Shown: positions 50,829 to 58,164 of the stretch, piece by piece | Position numbering within the stretch: position 1 is the stretch's first letter | Layout of the letters: the number at the start of each line of letters is the position of its first letter | Assembly: GCF_019352175.1 (NCBI RefSeq) | Contig: NZ_JACBYI010000009.1 | Span: 62,001 to 126,000, forward strand | Direction of reading: 5' to 3' | Length of the DNA: 64,000 nucleotides | Origin: Paenibacillus sp. S150 | GTDB lineage: Bacteria > Bacillota > Bacilli > Paenibacillales > Paenibacillaceae | The notes under the pieces: generated by a model | Told to the model about the DNA's origin: nothing | What the model saw: only the letters and a program-made list of their open reading frames with translations | The model's database searches: none | Translations under genes and position numbers: made by a program

Positions 50829-51734
50829 ATGAAGGACTTTGTAATCCGGAATCCGCTGGAGGAAGATGCGGAGAAATTCGAAGATCTGGATTGGGTGCTT
50901 AAAATGCTGTATTTGTACCATGGGGATTTCGACAGGAGAGATATGTTCTGCGCGGTAAATAGGGAGGATGAACTGTTGGCGGTTGCTCATCTAATGAAGC
51001 ATGACACCTTCGAAGCAGCCGGCCATGATGAGGACCGGAACTATATACGATACCTGACCTATGAAATTACGTTTGCAGAACAAGTAGAGCAAGAAGCGCT
51101 GAAAGATGCGCTGACAGCTGCACTAATCGGGCGGTCCAGAGCAATAAAAGCAGAGCATCCGCAAAAACGTATTGTGATGGCGCAATATATCGGCACAGAC
51201 AATCATGAAGAATTGAGCTATTTCCTGGAGCGCGGATTCACCATTTACGATACGATTGTTATTTTCAAATTCGATCTTAGCCGCGAGATTCCGGGCTATC
51301 CTTTGCCGGAAGGTGTGCGTGTATCGCCCTTTGCACTGGATAACAGCGAAGCCTTGGAGCAATATCACCGGGCAGAGCTGTCTTCCTTTGAAGGTGTGGC
51401 CTGGAGCATCAACCAGTTGAGCTGGATGCAGGGAACGCCGGAAATGGCCAATTTCTGCGCATTTAGCGGTGACCGGTTAATCGGAAACACCTCGACCTGG
51501 AGAATAACGGAGGAAAGAAGTGCCACGGAAAATGTTTTTGTAGTCCCGGATTGGCAGAAAAAAGGGATTGCGCGAAATCTGATATGTGCGGCATTGAACG
51601 ATCTTAAGCAGCGGGGTAAAAGCATCGCGACATTAGGCACCCATGGAACCAACCGCAAGGCCATTCGGCTCTATACCCAACTCGGATACGAATTGTACGG
51701 TTTCAGATTGACCGTAGGTTATGAAATCGAATGA
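50829..51734 (+). CDS. GNAT-family N-acetyltransferase with two tandem domains
   Basis: About 301 aa with two GNAT folds. The first (from FVIRNPLEEDAEKF, through ALIGRSRAIKAEHP) lacks a clear acetyl-CoA loop. The second has the motif A loop VFVVPDWQKKGIARNLICAA and motif B TNRKAIRLYTQLGYELYGF, so it can bind acetyl-CoA. Start is uncertain: the frame opens at TTG 50724 without a ribosome binding site, and ATG 50829 directly precedes the first domain with GAGGGGAGA 15 bp upstream. Substrate unknown. Confidence 0.8.
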   Translation: MKDFVIRNPLEEDAEKFEDLDWVLKMLYLYHGDFDRRDMFCAVNREDELLAVAHLMKHDTFEAAGHDEDRNYIRYLTYEITFAEQVEQEALKDALTAALIGRSRAIKAEHPQKRIVMAQYIGTDNHEELSYFLERGFTIYDTIVIFKFDLSREIPGYPLPEGVRVSPFALDNSEALEQYHRAELSSFEGVAWSINQLSWMQGTPEMANFCAFSGDRLIGNTSTWRITEERSATENVFVVPDWQKKGIARNLICAALNDLKQRGKSIATLGTHGTNRKAIRLYTQLGYELYGFRLTVGYEIE

Positions 51735-52071
51735 ACATGATAACCAGAAAGCCGCCCTTAGTTTGCCGATTTTGATCGTTTATTTACGTTGCAACGCTTG
51801 CCTGTGGAATGGGTTGCCTTTTTGGCTAATGACCTCACGTTTCCATAAATTAGTTAATCAACAGGCCTGCACTTTGTACAATAGACATCCATGCCGCCGA
51901 GCGGCACCCTAGAGGATGCAAAGATAAGCAGTGAAATGAATTTGCAGGATAGAATCTCGTGAAACAGGTGTCTTTGACCCCGACTCTCAAAATCCGTTAC
52001 AGTCATACAACCAATCCCCGTTGGTTATCCGAATTACATGCTCAAGATTTTAAGTTCAATTAATATAGCAT
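51735..52071. other. gap without supported gene
   Basis: 337 bp between convergent genes. It contains a GCCGC-CGA-GCGGC hairpin near 51892, and at 52043-52062 a sequence (TTTTAAGTTCAATTAATATA) that resembles one end of the 105-bp palindromic element at 22984. No partner arm is visible. A short ORF at 51721-51912 has no ribosome binding site and no coding character. Confidence 0.4.
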
Positions 52072-52638
52072 TTATTTCACGAAGATGGATGGCGTATCCT
52101 TGTTCAGCTCCTTGGATGTCAGTGTAATTACAAGTTCTTCCGCCGCCGACAGAGTGGCTATACCGCATATTAGGGCTGCAGTGATGCTTAGGCCAAACAG
52201 GGTGTAGCTGAAAGGGAACAGGAACAGCGCTGCGCCCGTGGCTTTGTTGGCATAGGTATGCAGAAAAGAAAGCTCATGATATTTGGCAAAGCCGGCTCCC
52301 AAAGAGGCCAGGCGAACGAGCAGGATGATGCCGATCCAGCCCAAGATCCACCATGGATATTGCAGCATAGGGATAAAGATAATGAGCAGGGTGCCAAAAA
52401 AAATAAAATCGGCAATGCTGTCAAGCGTTGCGCCGAACGAGCTGGCTTTACCGGCTTTTCTGGCAATATAGCCATCCAAAACATCGCTTGCCCCGCATAA
52501 AAGATAGATGATCAAAAAAATGGCCGACAGCGGTTTAACAAACAGCAGCCCGGCAGAGCCGATGATCCGCAAGCCCGTGATGATGTTTGGCGTATGGGTT
52601 ATTTCGATCAGCTCCCGTTGCAGAGTTAGGCGTTTCAT
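52072..52638 (-). CDS. CDP-alcohol phosphatidyltransferase family membrane protein
   Basis: A 188-aa protein with about five to six membrane helices. The full CDP-alcohol phosphotransferase signature is present: DVLDGYIARKAGKASSFGAT followed by LDSIAD, giving the four metal-binding Asp. Such enzymes join CDP-diacylglycerol to glycerol phosphate, serine, inositol or another head group; short proteins of this kind in Firmicutes are often annotated PgsA-like. The substrate cannot be told from sequence. It ends directly at the gap at 52071 and starts 89 bp after the flavodoxin-like gene. Confidence 0.9.
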   Translation of the reverse strand: MKRLTLQRELIEITHTPNIITGLRIIGSAGLLFVKPLSAIFLIIYLLCGASDVLDGYIARKAGKASSFGATLDSIADFIFFGTLLIIFIPMLQYPWWILGWIGIILLVRLASLGAGFAKYHELSFLHTYANKATGAALFLFPFSYTLFGLSITAALICGIATLSAAEELVITLTSKELNKDTPSIFVK

Positions 52639-52727
52639 TGGACACCCGAAAGCCTCCGCAGAGTCTCATCAGGTCCTATTCCATTAGGCCTGGAACGGAA
52701 AATTATCCGCAGCGATGGTCTGCCGCT

Positions 52728-53366
52728 CTACAGCTTCCTCAACAGATCTTTTTTCTTCAATCCATTCTTTTTGGCAGCGGCATTCCAGAAGGAGTGTGTC
52801 GCGGAAAATCTCCAGGCGAAGCGCGGGAAGTTCGGGCTGAACAGCATGGCTTCACCCGTGCTTCGTGCTTGAATATTATCGGCCAGGCTTTGCATGGCTT
52901 TTCCCAGGTTCTTAAGCGGGCCTTGGCCGGGAGGGACCTTCTCCAGAAAGCCCATCATTTCACCGGCGCCTTGACCGATGCCTTGCCCGAAATGAAGACC
53001 GGCCCGGATGCACCAGTGATTAAGGATGTCCAGGGCAATGTGATTCTGCCGGCCCTCAAAAAAACCGTTGTTGATAATGGCATACACGTAAATTTCCTGC
53101 CCGCGTTCCGCTTTCAGGTGTTCCTCAAGCGCAGCGAGCATCCTGAACAAATGCGACGGTATCCCGTCCACATACAGCGGAAAGGCAATAACCAGTGTAT
53201 CCATGCGGCACAGCTCGCTGTATTGCTCAGGGGTGAGCGGTTTTTTGTTCAGATTATAGTAGGTAAGTTCATTCCCGGCGCTGACGAGCGGATCAAGTGT
53301 CCTCAGCATAATGGCGGAATTGCTGTTTGCCGGCTTGGGGCTGCCGTTGATCATTGCAATTTTCAT
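52728..53366 (-). CDS. flavodoxin-fold NAD(P)H-dependent FMN reductase-like protein
   Basis: A 212-aa protein with the FMN phosphate-binding loop near the N-terminus (IAMINGSPKPANSNSAIML), TLVIAFPLYVDGIPSHLFRM as second flavin contact and NNGFFEGRQNHIALDILNHW as third, as in flavodoxin-like oxidoreductases. The C-terminal helical tail is unusual (FSPNFPRFAWRFSATHSFW). ATGA overlap with the preceding gene; part of the TetR operon. Likely a quinone or small-molecule reductase whose substrate induces TetR. Confidence 0.85.
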   Translation of the reverse strand: MKIAMINGSPKPANSNSAIMLRTLDPLVSAGNELTYYNLNKKPLTPEQYSELCRMDTLVIAFPLYVDGIPSHLFRMLAALEEHLKAERGQEIYVYAIINNGFFEGRQNHIALDILNHWCIRAGLHFGQGIGQGAGEMMGFLEKVPPGQGPLKNLGKAMQSLADNIQARSTGEAMLFSPNFPRFAWRFSATHSFWNAAAKKNGLKKKDLLRKL

Positions 53367-53869
53367 AGTACGGCCTCCTTGACGCTTTGCAGATTGTTAT
53401 GGAAATACACATTGTTCTCTAGAGAATATAAATTTACGCTGTTCGCCGCGACCAGTGTTCTTGCCGTTTCTTGTTCAGCGCCGGTGATGTCACCGCCGTA
53501 GAAATGCACGGACAATACGAACTGGTGATCATAACGGCTGCGGTGATGCGTTTCTCCGTTCCTGGTCACAAAATAAGGAAGAACATAAGAGATGCTCCTA
53601 TTCAATACATTGAGTATAAAGGGACTGTAGCTCCCATACATACATTCGCTGATAATAACCACTTCACCGCTTTTGGAGAGAAGCTCCCCCAGATTATGGT
53701 AGCCATCCTTAATTACGCATACTCCGGGCGTGCGGGTCCAGCAGCCGAAGCAGCCCATGCACTGGCGGATGGTGCCATTGTCCGATATGACAGTCAGTTC
53801 CCCCTGTTCGCCATTAATCCAACCTTCGAATTCTTGCTGCTGCAGGTCGTGTACAATCATTTTCATCAT
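53363..53869 (-). CDS. flavodoxin-family protein
   Basis: A 168-aa protein with the Cys-containing segment CMGCFGCWTRTPGVC followed by VIKDGYHNLGELLSKSGEVV and ISECMYGSYSPFILNVLNRS, the pattern of iron-sulfur-flavoprotein/flavodoxin-like reductases. The usual N-terminal phosphate loop is not obvious, so it may be a partner of the next protein rather than an independent enzyme. Both ends overlap neighbours by 4 bp, meaning one translationally coupled operon with the TetR gene. Confidence 0.75.
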   Translation of the reverse strand: MMKMIVHDLQQQEFEGWINGEQGELTVISDNGTIRQCMGCFGCWTRTPGVCVIKDGYHNLGELLSKSGEVVIISECMYGSYSPFILNVLNRSISYVLPYFVTRNGETHHRSRYDHQFVLSVHFYGGDITGAEQETARTLVAANSVNLYSLENNVYFHNNLQSVKEAVL

Positions 53870-54447
53870 TTATTCTCCTTAAACACAGATTTGGCTGCAA
53901 AAAAATCACGCCAATTTCCCGAATACCGGACCCCGTTATTGGTAAGCAGTGAGGCAATTCCGTGCACCATCGACCACAAAGAAATCAATTGATGGGAAAA
54001 CTCTGCTTCAGGCAAACCGCTGTTGCGGAAAATTTGATAGGCAGTCGTCCTGAATAGAGCAAATGGCGGATAGTTGTCAGAATTATAGTTGTCCAAATCA
54101 ATGATGATGCCCGAGTGGTAGAAAAGAAATTGGAAATACTGCGGATGCTCAATGAAAAAATCAATGTAGGCCTGCCCAAGCTGGGAAATTGCTTCATGGC
54201 TGCCTTCCTTTCCCTGAATGGATGTGCGCAGTGAATCCATAAATTGCTCCGTTACATGCACCCCCATGGCGGAAACCAACTCATCTATATTCTTAAAATG
54301 GCTGTATGGGGCGGTGTGGCTGACCTTGCATTCTGCGGCGACCTTGCGCAGGGAAAAGCTGTTGATGCCGTCTGTATTAATAAGCTTAATGCCTGCTTCG
54401 ATAAGCTGATTCCGCAAATCGCCGTGGTGGTAGGGTTTTTCCTTCAC
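53866..54447 (-). CDS. TetR-family transcriptional regulator
   Basis: About 193 aa. The N-terminal HTH is DLRNQLIEAGIKLINTDG, then FSLRKVAAECKVSHTAPYSH with FKNIDELVSAMG, typical of TetR/AcrR. The C-terminal helices form the ligand and dimer domain. The start is likely GTG 54447 with AAGGAAGG 9 bp upstream; a further GTG at 54480 has no site. The stop overlaps the first flavodoxin gene, so it probably represses its own operon and responds to a redox-active compound. Confidence 0.88.
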   Translation of the reverse strand: MKEKPYHHGDLRNQLIEAGIKLINTDGINSFSLRKVAAECKVSHTAPYSHFKNIDELVSAMGVHVTEQFMDSLRTSIQGKEGSHEAISQLGQAYIDFFIEHPQYFQFLFYHSGIIIDLDNYNSDNYPPFALFRTTAYQIFRNSGLPEAEFSHQLISLWSMVHGIASLLTNNGVRYSGNWRDFFAAKSVFKENK

Positions 54448-54569
54448 TTCCTGCAGCCTTCCTTTCCGTGATCTTAACACTGTAAAGATTGTAGCATGAA
54501 ATCTTTACGGCGTTAGATAGATCGATCACACCTAACTCTGATTTTCCGCAGTGTCTTTTTTGTTCTTGT

Positions 54570-54613
54570 TTTCAGGTGATTTTCATCTGCCTTTCAGATT
54601 GGCTGCTTATAAT
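54570..54613 (+). promoter_or_regulatory. promoter with three 11-bp-spaced direct repeats (OmpR-type site)
   Basis: TTTCAG (54570-54575), TTTCAT (54581-54586) and TTTCAG (54592-54597), each 11 bp apart, then 10 bp and a consensus TATAAT (54608-54613). The repeats run through the -35 position, so the promoter should depend on an activator. It serves the glycosyltransferase operon. Confidence 0.6.
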
Positions 54614-54647
54614 ACCTCTATAACAGTGCCGCAGAAGGAGGTATTCC

Positions 54648-56201
54648 ATGGTAAGGGGAATTCAAAGGATATTGTATATCGTGCTTATTTTCTTTATCGG
54701 ACTTTTTATCGCTTCCTCCTTTTTTCTCAGAGCGGAGTATAATTATTTCGCATACGGCGATACGCCGGTCCTGGAGAAACAAAAGCTGGGGCTTTTCATT
54801 GTGGTCATCGCCATTGTCCTCGCACTAAGTGCCGTTTTGTACAGATTGTGTCTGAAGCTTAATAAGTACAGCAGGAAGATCGTCATTCCGGCTACACTGC
54901 TGTTTTCCTTTGCCGTTCAGATCGTGATTATCTTCCTGTTCACCCGCCTGCCTACGGATGATTCCCAGACGGTGCTCGCCCTGGCGATGGATATGCTGTA
55001 CCGGCAGGACTATTCCTCTTTTGATACGGGCGGCTATCTTCATATGTTCCCGTTCAATTTCTCCATCGTCTTGTACTTGAAGACATTGCTGCTCTTATTT
55101 CCGGATAATTACCTGGTGATCAAAATATTCAATATTCTGTTCTCACTTGTTACCACGTTAATGATTTACTTGCTGTACAAAGAATTGAACAGCAAGTCCA
55201 AGGATCACGACTATGGCATCCTGGTTTTTGCGGCAACCTATATTCCTTCCTTGTTTATGAGCAATTTTATTTATAACGATGTGATTGCTACCGCTTTTCT
55301 GACCAGCGCCCTATACTTTGCCGTTAAGTTTAGCAAAAGAAGAGCAATGAAGGATATCATCATCGCAGCAGCCCTTCTGGCGGTTGGAAATTACTTCAGA
55401 AGCATCGGCGTTATTTTTCTGATTGCCGTGATTCTGAGCCTTTTATTCAACCTGCGGGCGGTTGGAGTGAAGAAGGCACTGGCCTCTGTGTTCATCACGG
55501 CCCTGCTGTTCAATGTTCCAGGCTGGACTCAAAATGCCGTGCTGCAGGCCGCGGATATCGTGGAGGAGCCGGTGAACACCAATTCCGCGCCGGTCTACAT
55601 GTGGCTGAATATGGGAATTAATCTGGAGACATTCGGATTCTGGGACAACCGGGAGAGCTACAGTATATACCAGAGGGAAGCCAATTATAATAAGGCGGCA
55701 AGCGAGGAGCTGTTCAAGGAGGAGATCAGCAGCAAAATCTCCGGGGCGACCGCAGGCGAACTGGTCCATATGTATTTCAAAAAGCTTGTATGGACCTGGA
55801 CCGAAGGGACGTACCAGGTTGAGAGATACGGCATCGGCAATGACGGCTCATCCAGCACAGGCGGAAGAATGGGCTTTGTAATGGACCGGTATGTCTATAC
55901 CAGCTTCGCTACGGATTTGTTCAAGGGAGATTCCAATTACCGGAGCGGGCTGCTCTGGGTGCTGTATGTGATGAACTTTCTGATGTATGGCTTCATATTC
56001 ATCCGTCTGCTTGGCGGAATCCGCGCCAAAAGCTATGAGGAAGCCTCTTTAATTCTGGTGATTTTGGGCTTCATCGGATTTTATCTGTTGTGGGAGATCA
56101 AGTCCCGGTATATTTACCCGGTGTATCCGCTGCTGGTCGTGTTGTCGTATATGGGATTTAAGGACGTATATGATTATATGCTGAAAAGGAGAGGTGATTA
56201 A
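54648..56201 (+). CDS. GT-C-fold membrane glycosyltransferase (PMT/ArnT-like)
   Basis: A 517-aa polytopic protein with about 11-12 membrane helices. The first large loop carries LFTRLPTDDSQTVLALAMDM, where the adjacent Asp pair matches the DD/DE motif of lipid-linked-sugar-dependent GT-C enzymes. A further soluble extracytoplasmic stretch (about 300-420) includes YMWLNMGINLETFGFW and FGFWDNRESYSIYQREAN. GAAGGAGG precedes ATG. It would move a sugar from a polyprenyl phosphate to a surface acceptor; the next gene encodes a small Gly-rich lipoprotein 2 bp downstream. Confidence 0.85.
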   Translation: MVRGIQRILYIVLIFFIGLFIASSFFLRAEYNYFAYGDTPVLEKQKLGLFIVVIAIVLALSAVLYRLCLKLNKYSRKIVIPATLLFSFAVQIVIIFLFTRLPTDDSQTVLALAMDMLYRQDYSSFDTGGYLHMFPFNFSIVLYLKTLLLLFPDNYLVIKIFNILFSLVTTLMIYLLYKELNSKSKDHDYGILVFAATYIPSLFMSNFIYNDVIATAFLTSALYFAVKFSKRRAMKDIIIAAALLAVGNYFRSIGVIFLIAVILSLLFNLRAVGVKKALASVFITALLFNVPGWTQNAVLQAADIVEEPVNTNSAPVYMWLNMGINLETFGFWDNRESYSIYQREANYNKAASEELFKEEISSKISGATAGELVHMYFKKLVWTWTEGTYQVERYGIGNDGSSSTGGRMGFVMDRYVYTSFATDLFKGDSNYRSGLLWVLYVMNFLMYGFIFIRLLGGIRAKSYEEASLILVILGFIGFYLLWEIKSRYIYPVYPLLVVLSYMGFKDVYDYMLKRRGD

Positions 56202-56203
56202 GG

Positions 56204-56467
56204 ATGCGGACCAAGGGGCACTATATTTCCTGCCTTATAGCAGCGCTCTGCTGCTCCCTGCTGCTTAGCTCCTGCGACGCCATTACCGCTCAAAAGATAA
56301 CGGATACGGACTCCGGATCGACAGGAAATGGAGGGACAAGGATGAATGGCGGCCGGGGAACGGATGGCGGCGGACGCGGAACGGGTGGAGGCTTCCCGGG
56401 CATGAACGGCGGCCGGGGAACCGGCGGCACTCAAGGGGGAGACGGCACGCAAGGCGGAAGACAGTAA
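56204..56467 (+). CDS. small Gly-rich lipoprotein
   Basis: An 87-aa lipoprotein: signal peptide ending in LLSSC, then a low-complexity Gly/Arg/Thr tail with two MNGGRGTGG-type repeats. It is co-transcribed with the GT-C glycosyltransferase (2-bp gap, AAAGGAGAGGTGA before ATG), so it could be its substrate or surface partner. The tail resembles the end of the lipoprotein at 12150. No known family. Confidence 0.7.
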   Translation: MRTKGHYISCLIAALCCSLLLSSCDAITAQKITDTDSGSTGNGGTRMNGGRGTDGGGRGTGGGFPGMNGGRGTGGTQGGDGTQGGRQ

Positions 56468-56500
56468 GCTTCCTGCTATGGAATAGGGGACCTTAGCAAA

Positions 56501-56529
56501 AGAGAACGTCCTTACAACCGGCGTTCTCT
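56501..56529. terminator. bidirectional terminator
   Basis: AGAGAACG (56501-56508) and CGTTCTCT (56522-56529). The plus tail is TTATT and the minus strand continues with TTTTGC, so it can end both the glycosyltransferase operon and the converging gene at 56566. Confidence 0.7.
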
Positions 56530-56565
56530 TATTGCCATATCCTGAATTAGTGGCAAAGAAGCATT

Positions 56566-57057
56566 TCAGCGGTCATTTCGTTGCTTCACGGGGACCCATA
56601 CTTCCACCTGGGCATCGGCCGGATTGCCATTCAGCAGAATTTCGGCGACAGGAGCACCCGCATATTCCCATTCGGAATCCTCAGGCAGTATCTCCTGAAA
56701 GGCCTGATCCTCCAACCGGTCGAAGGCCAGACGCGACAGGCCTCCGCTTCCCGTAAGGACCAGATAGTCACTCTCCGGGAACAAAACAGCCTCTGCCTGG
56801 CCGGGGGCAGGCTGCGAGGTTTGGACTCCCGCATAATAGAAGACAGTTCCTTCCTCTATAGCTACCGCTCCATAGCCGTAGGGGCTTTCAGCCAGCGGAC
56901 GAAGACGCGCCATTTGCCCGTCTTGAATGACCTTTTTGAAAAATTCGGTTTTCTGTTGGGTGAATTGAGGCGAATGGATGCTTTCCGGTCCCTCCAGAGC
57001 CGTTTTAAAGCCTGCGATACGAAATTCCTCTTTTCTTTCCACTCTAAAGTTACTCAT
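56566..57057 (-). CDS. GyrI-like/AraC effector-binding-domain protein
   Basis: A 163-aa stand-alone small-molecule-binding domain (SOUL/GyrI-like fold): FRVERKEEFRIAGFKTALEG at the N-terminus, YGYGAVAIEEGTVFYYAGVQ, VLFPESDYLVLTGSGGL and QVEVWVPVKQR at the end, as in bacterial transcription-activator effector-binding domains. ATG 57057 is chosen for AGGAGG 8 bp upstream; the longer frame (from 57183) crosses the promoter and operator. It is divergent from a WYL regulator, which probably controls it. Confidence 0.8.
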   Translation of the reverse strand: MSNFRVERKEEFRIAGFKTALEGPESIHSPQFTQQKTEFFKKVIQDGQMARLRPLAESPYGYGAVAIEEGTVFYYAGVQTSQPAPGQAEAVLFPESDYLVLTGSGGLSRLAFDRLEDQAFQEILPEDSEWEYAGAPVAEILLNGNPADAQVEVWVPVKQRNDR

Positions 57058-57086
57058 TTCGAATTCCTCCTGCACATTTAATTTAG

Positions 57087-57131
57087 TTGCAGCTATAGCG
57101 TAGCATGCCAAATATGACAACAATATGGCAT
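57087..57131. promoter_or_regulatory. overlapping divergent promoters with a central operator
   Basis: Minus strand: TTGTCA (57115-57120), 17 bp, TATAGC (57092-57097). Plus strand: TTGCAG (57087-57092), 17 bp, AAATAT (57110-57115). Both are covered by an inverted repeat, ATGCCA (57105-57110) with TGGCAT (57126-57131) and ATAT steps inside. One bound regulator could shut both promoters. Confidence 0.55.
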
Positions 57132-57151
57132 ACTTAGATTGAGGTGATAGG

Positions 57152-58099
57152 ATGAAAGTGGAGCGTTTGATCGCCATGATCATGATTCTTTTGAATCAGG
57201 AGGTGGTAAGTGCCGGTGAGCTTGCACGCAGGCTGGAGGTCAGCCGCAGAACCATTTACAGGGATATCGATACGTTGGCAATGGCAGGCCTGCCGGTTTT
57301 CTCTACTCAAGGTGCTGCGGGCGGGGTAGGCTTGATGAAATCGTACAAAGTGGATAAGAAACTGTTCACTCAAAGGGATGTGCAAACACTGGCGGCAAGT
57401 CTGGGGAGCTACAGGCAGCTGTATGATCATAAAGAAATCGTTCATGTTCTGGAAAAGCTGAACAGTATAAGCCCCGAAGGCGGAACGTCAGCCGAAGGAA
57501 GCAGATTCGCTGTGGATTTATCCCTGAATCAGGGAAATGAAGCCTTGCGTTCACTTTTGGGCAGCATAGAAACGGCCATCAACGAAGAACGGTACCTGAC
57601 CTTCGATTATATTGATAAAGGCGGCAACGTGAGCTCGCGGAAAATAGAGCCGTATCGGGTTGTTTTTAAGGAAAGCAGCTGGTATGTGCAAGCTTACTGT
57701 ATGGAGCGGGAGGACTACCGGATCTTTAAATTGGCCCGGATGGGCAGACTTCAGGTCCTGAAGGAAACCTTCCCTCCCCGCGGCTTTTCTCCTCTTCCCA
57801 TGGACGGGGCGGATTGGATGAGCCGGGAATGGGTTACGGTCACGGTACGAATGGATCTGTCTGTTAAGGATAAAGTGATTGAAAGATACGGTGAAGATCA
57901 CATCACAGCCATTGAGGGGAACAGCTGCCTGGCTGAGTTTCCGATCATCAACAATGCATTCGGATATGATGTGCTGTTGAGGTTTGGAGACAAATGCGAA
58001 GTTATAGCGCCCCCCGGGGTTCGGGAAGCCTTTGGAAGCTATATCCGGAAAATATTGGCGAAATACGGGGCGGAAGAGCCGCCGAAGCCGAATAGTTGA
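57152..58099 (+). CDS. WYL-domain transcriptional regulator (YafY/DeoR-type HTH)
   Basis: A 315-aa regulator. The N-terminal HTH_11 is MKVERLIAMIMILL and VSAGELARRLEVSRRTIYRD. The WYL domain (about 140-225) reads YLTFDYIDKGGNVSSRKIEP and ESSWYVQAYCMEREDYR, where the usual W-Y-L is W-Y-V. A C-terminal WCX extension follows (VTVRMDLSVKDKVIERYG). WYL regulators often bind small ligands or nucleic acids. It is divergent from the GyrI-like gene; GAGGTGATAGG precedes ATG. Confidence 0.92.
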   Translation: MKVERLIAMIMILLNQEVVSAGELARRLEVSRRTIYRDIDTLAMAGLPVFSTQGAAGGVGLMKSYKVDKKLFTQRDVQTLAASLGSYRQLYDHKEIVHVLEKLNSISPEGGTSAEGSRFAVDLSLNQGNEALRSLLGSIETAINEERYLTFDYIDKGGNVSSRKIEPYRVVFKESSWYVQAYCMEREDYRIFKLARMGRLQVLKETFPPRGFSPLPMDGADWMSREWVTVTVRMDLSVKDKVIERYGEDHITAIEGNSCLAEFPIINNAFGYDVLLRFGDKCEVIAPPGVREAFGSYIRKILAKYGAEEPPKPNS

Positions 58100-58109
58100 T
58101 GGAAAAGCA

Positions 58110-58146
58110 GACAAGCTCAGGCCTTGAACTACAGCCTGGGCTTGTC
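58110..58146. terminator. shared terminator between converging genes
   Basis: GACAAGCTCAGGC (58110-58122) pairs with GCCTGGGCTTGTC (58134-58146), 13 bp with one T-G pair, without a long T run on either side. Placed between the converging WYL and ABC exporter genes. Confidence 0.6.
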
Positions 58147-58164
58147 CGGAGTTGGTGAACGGCT

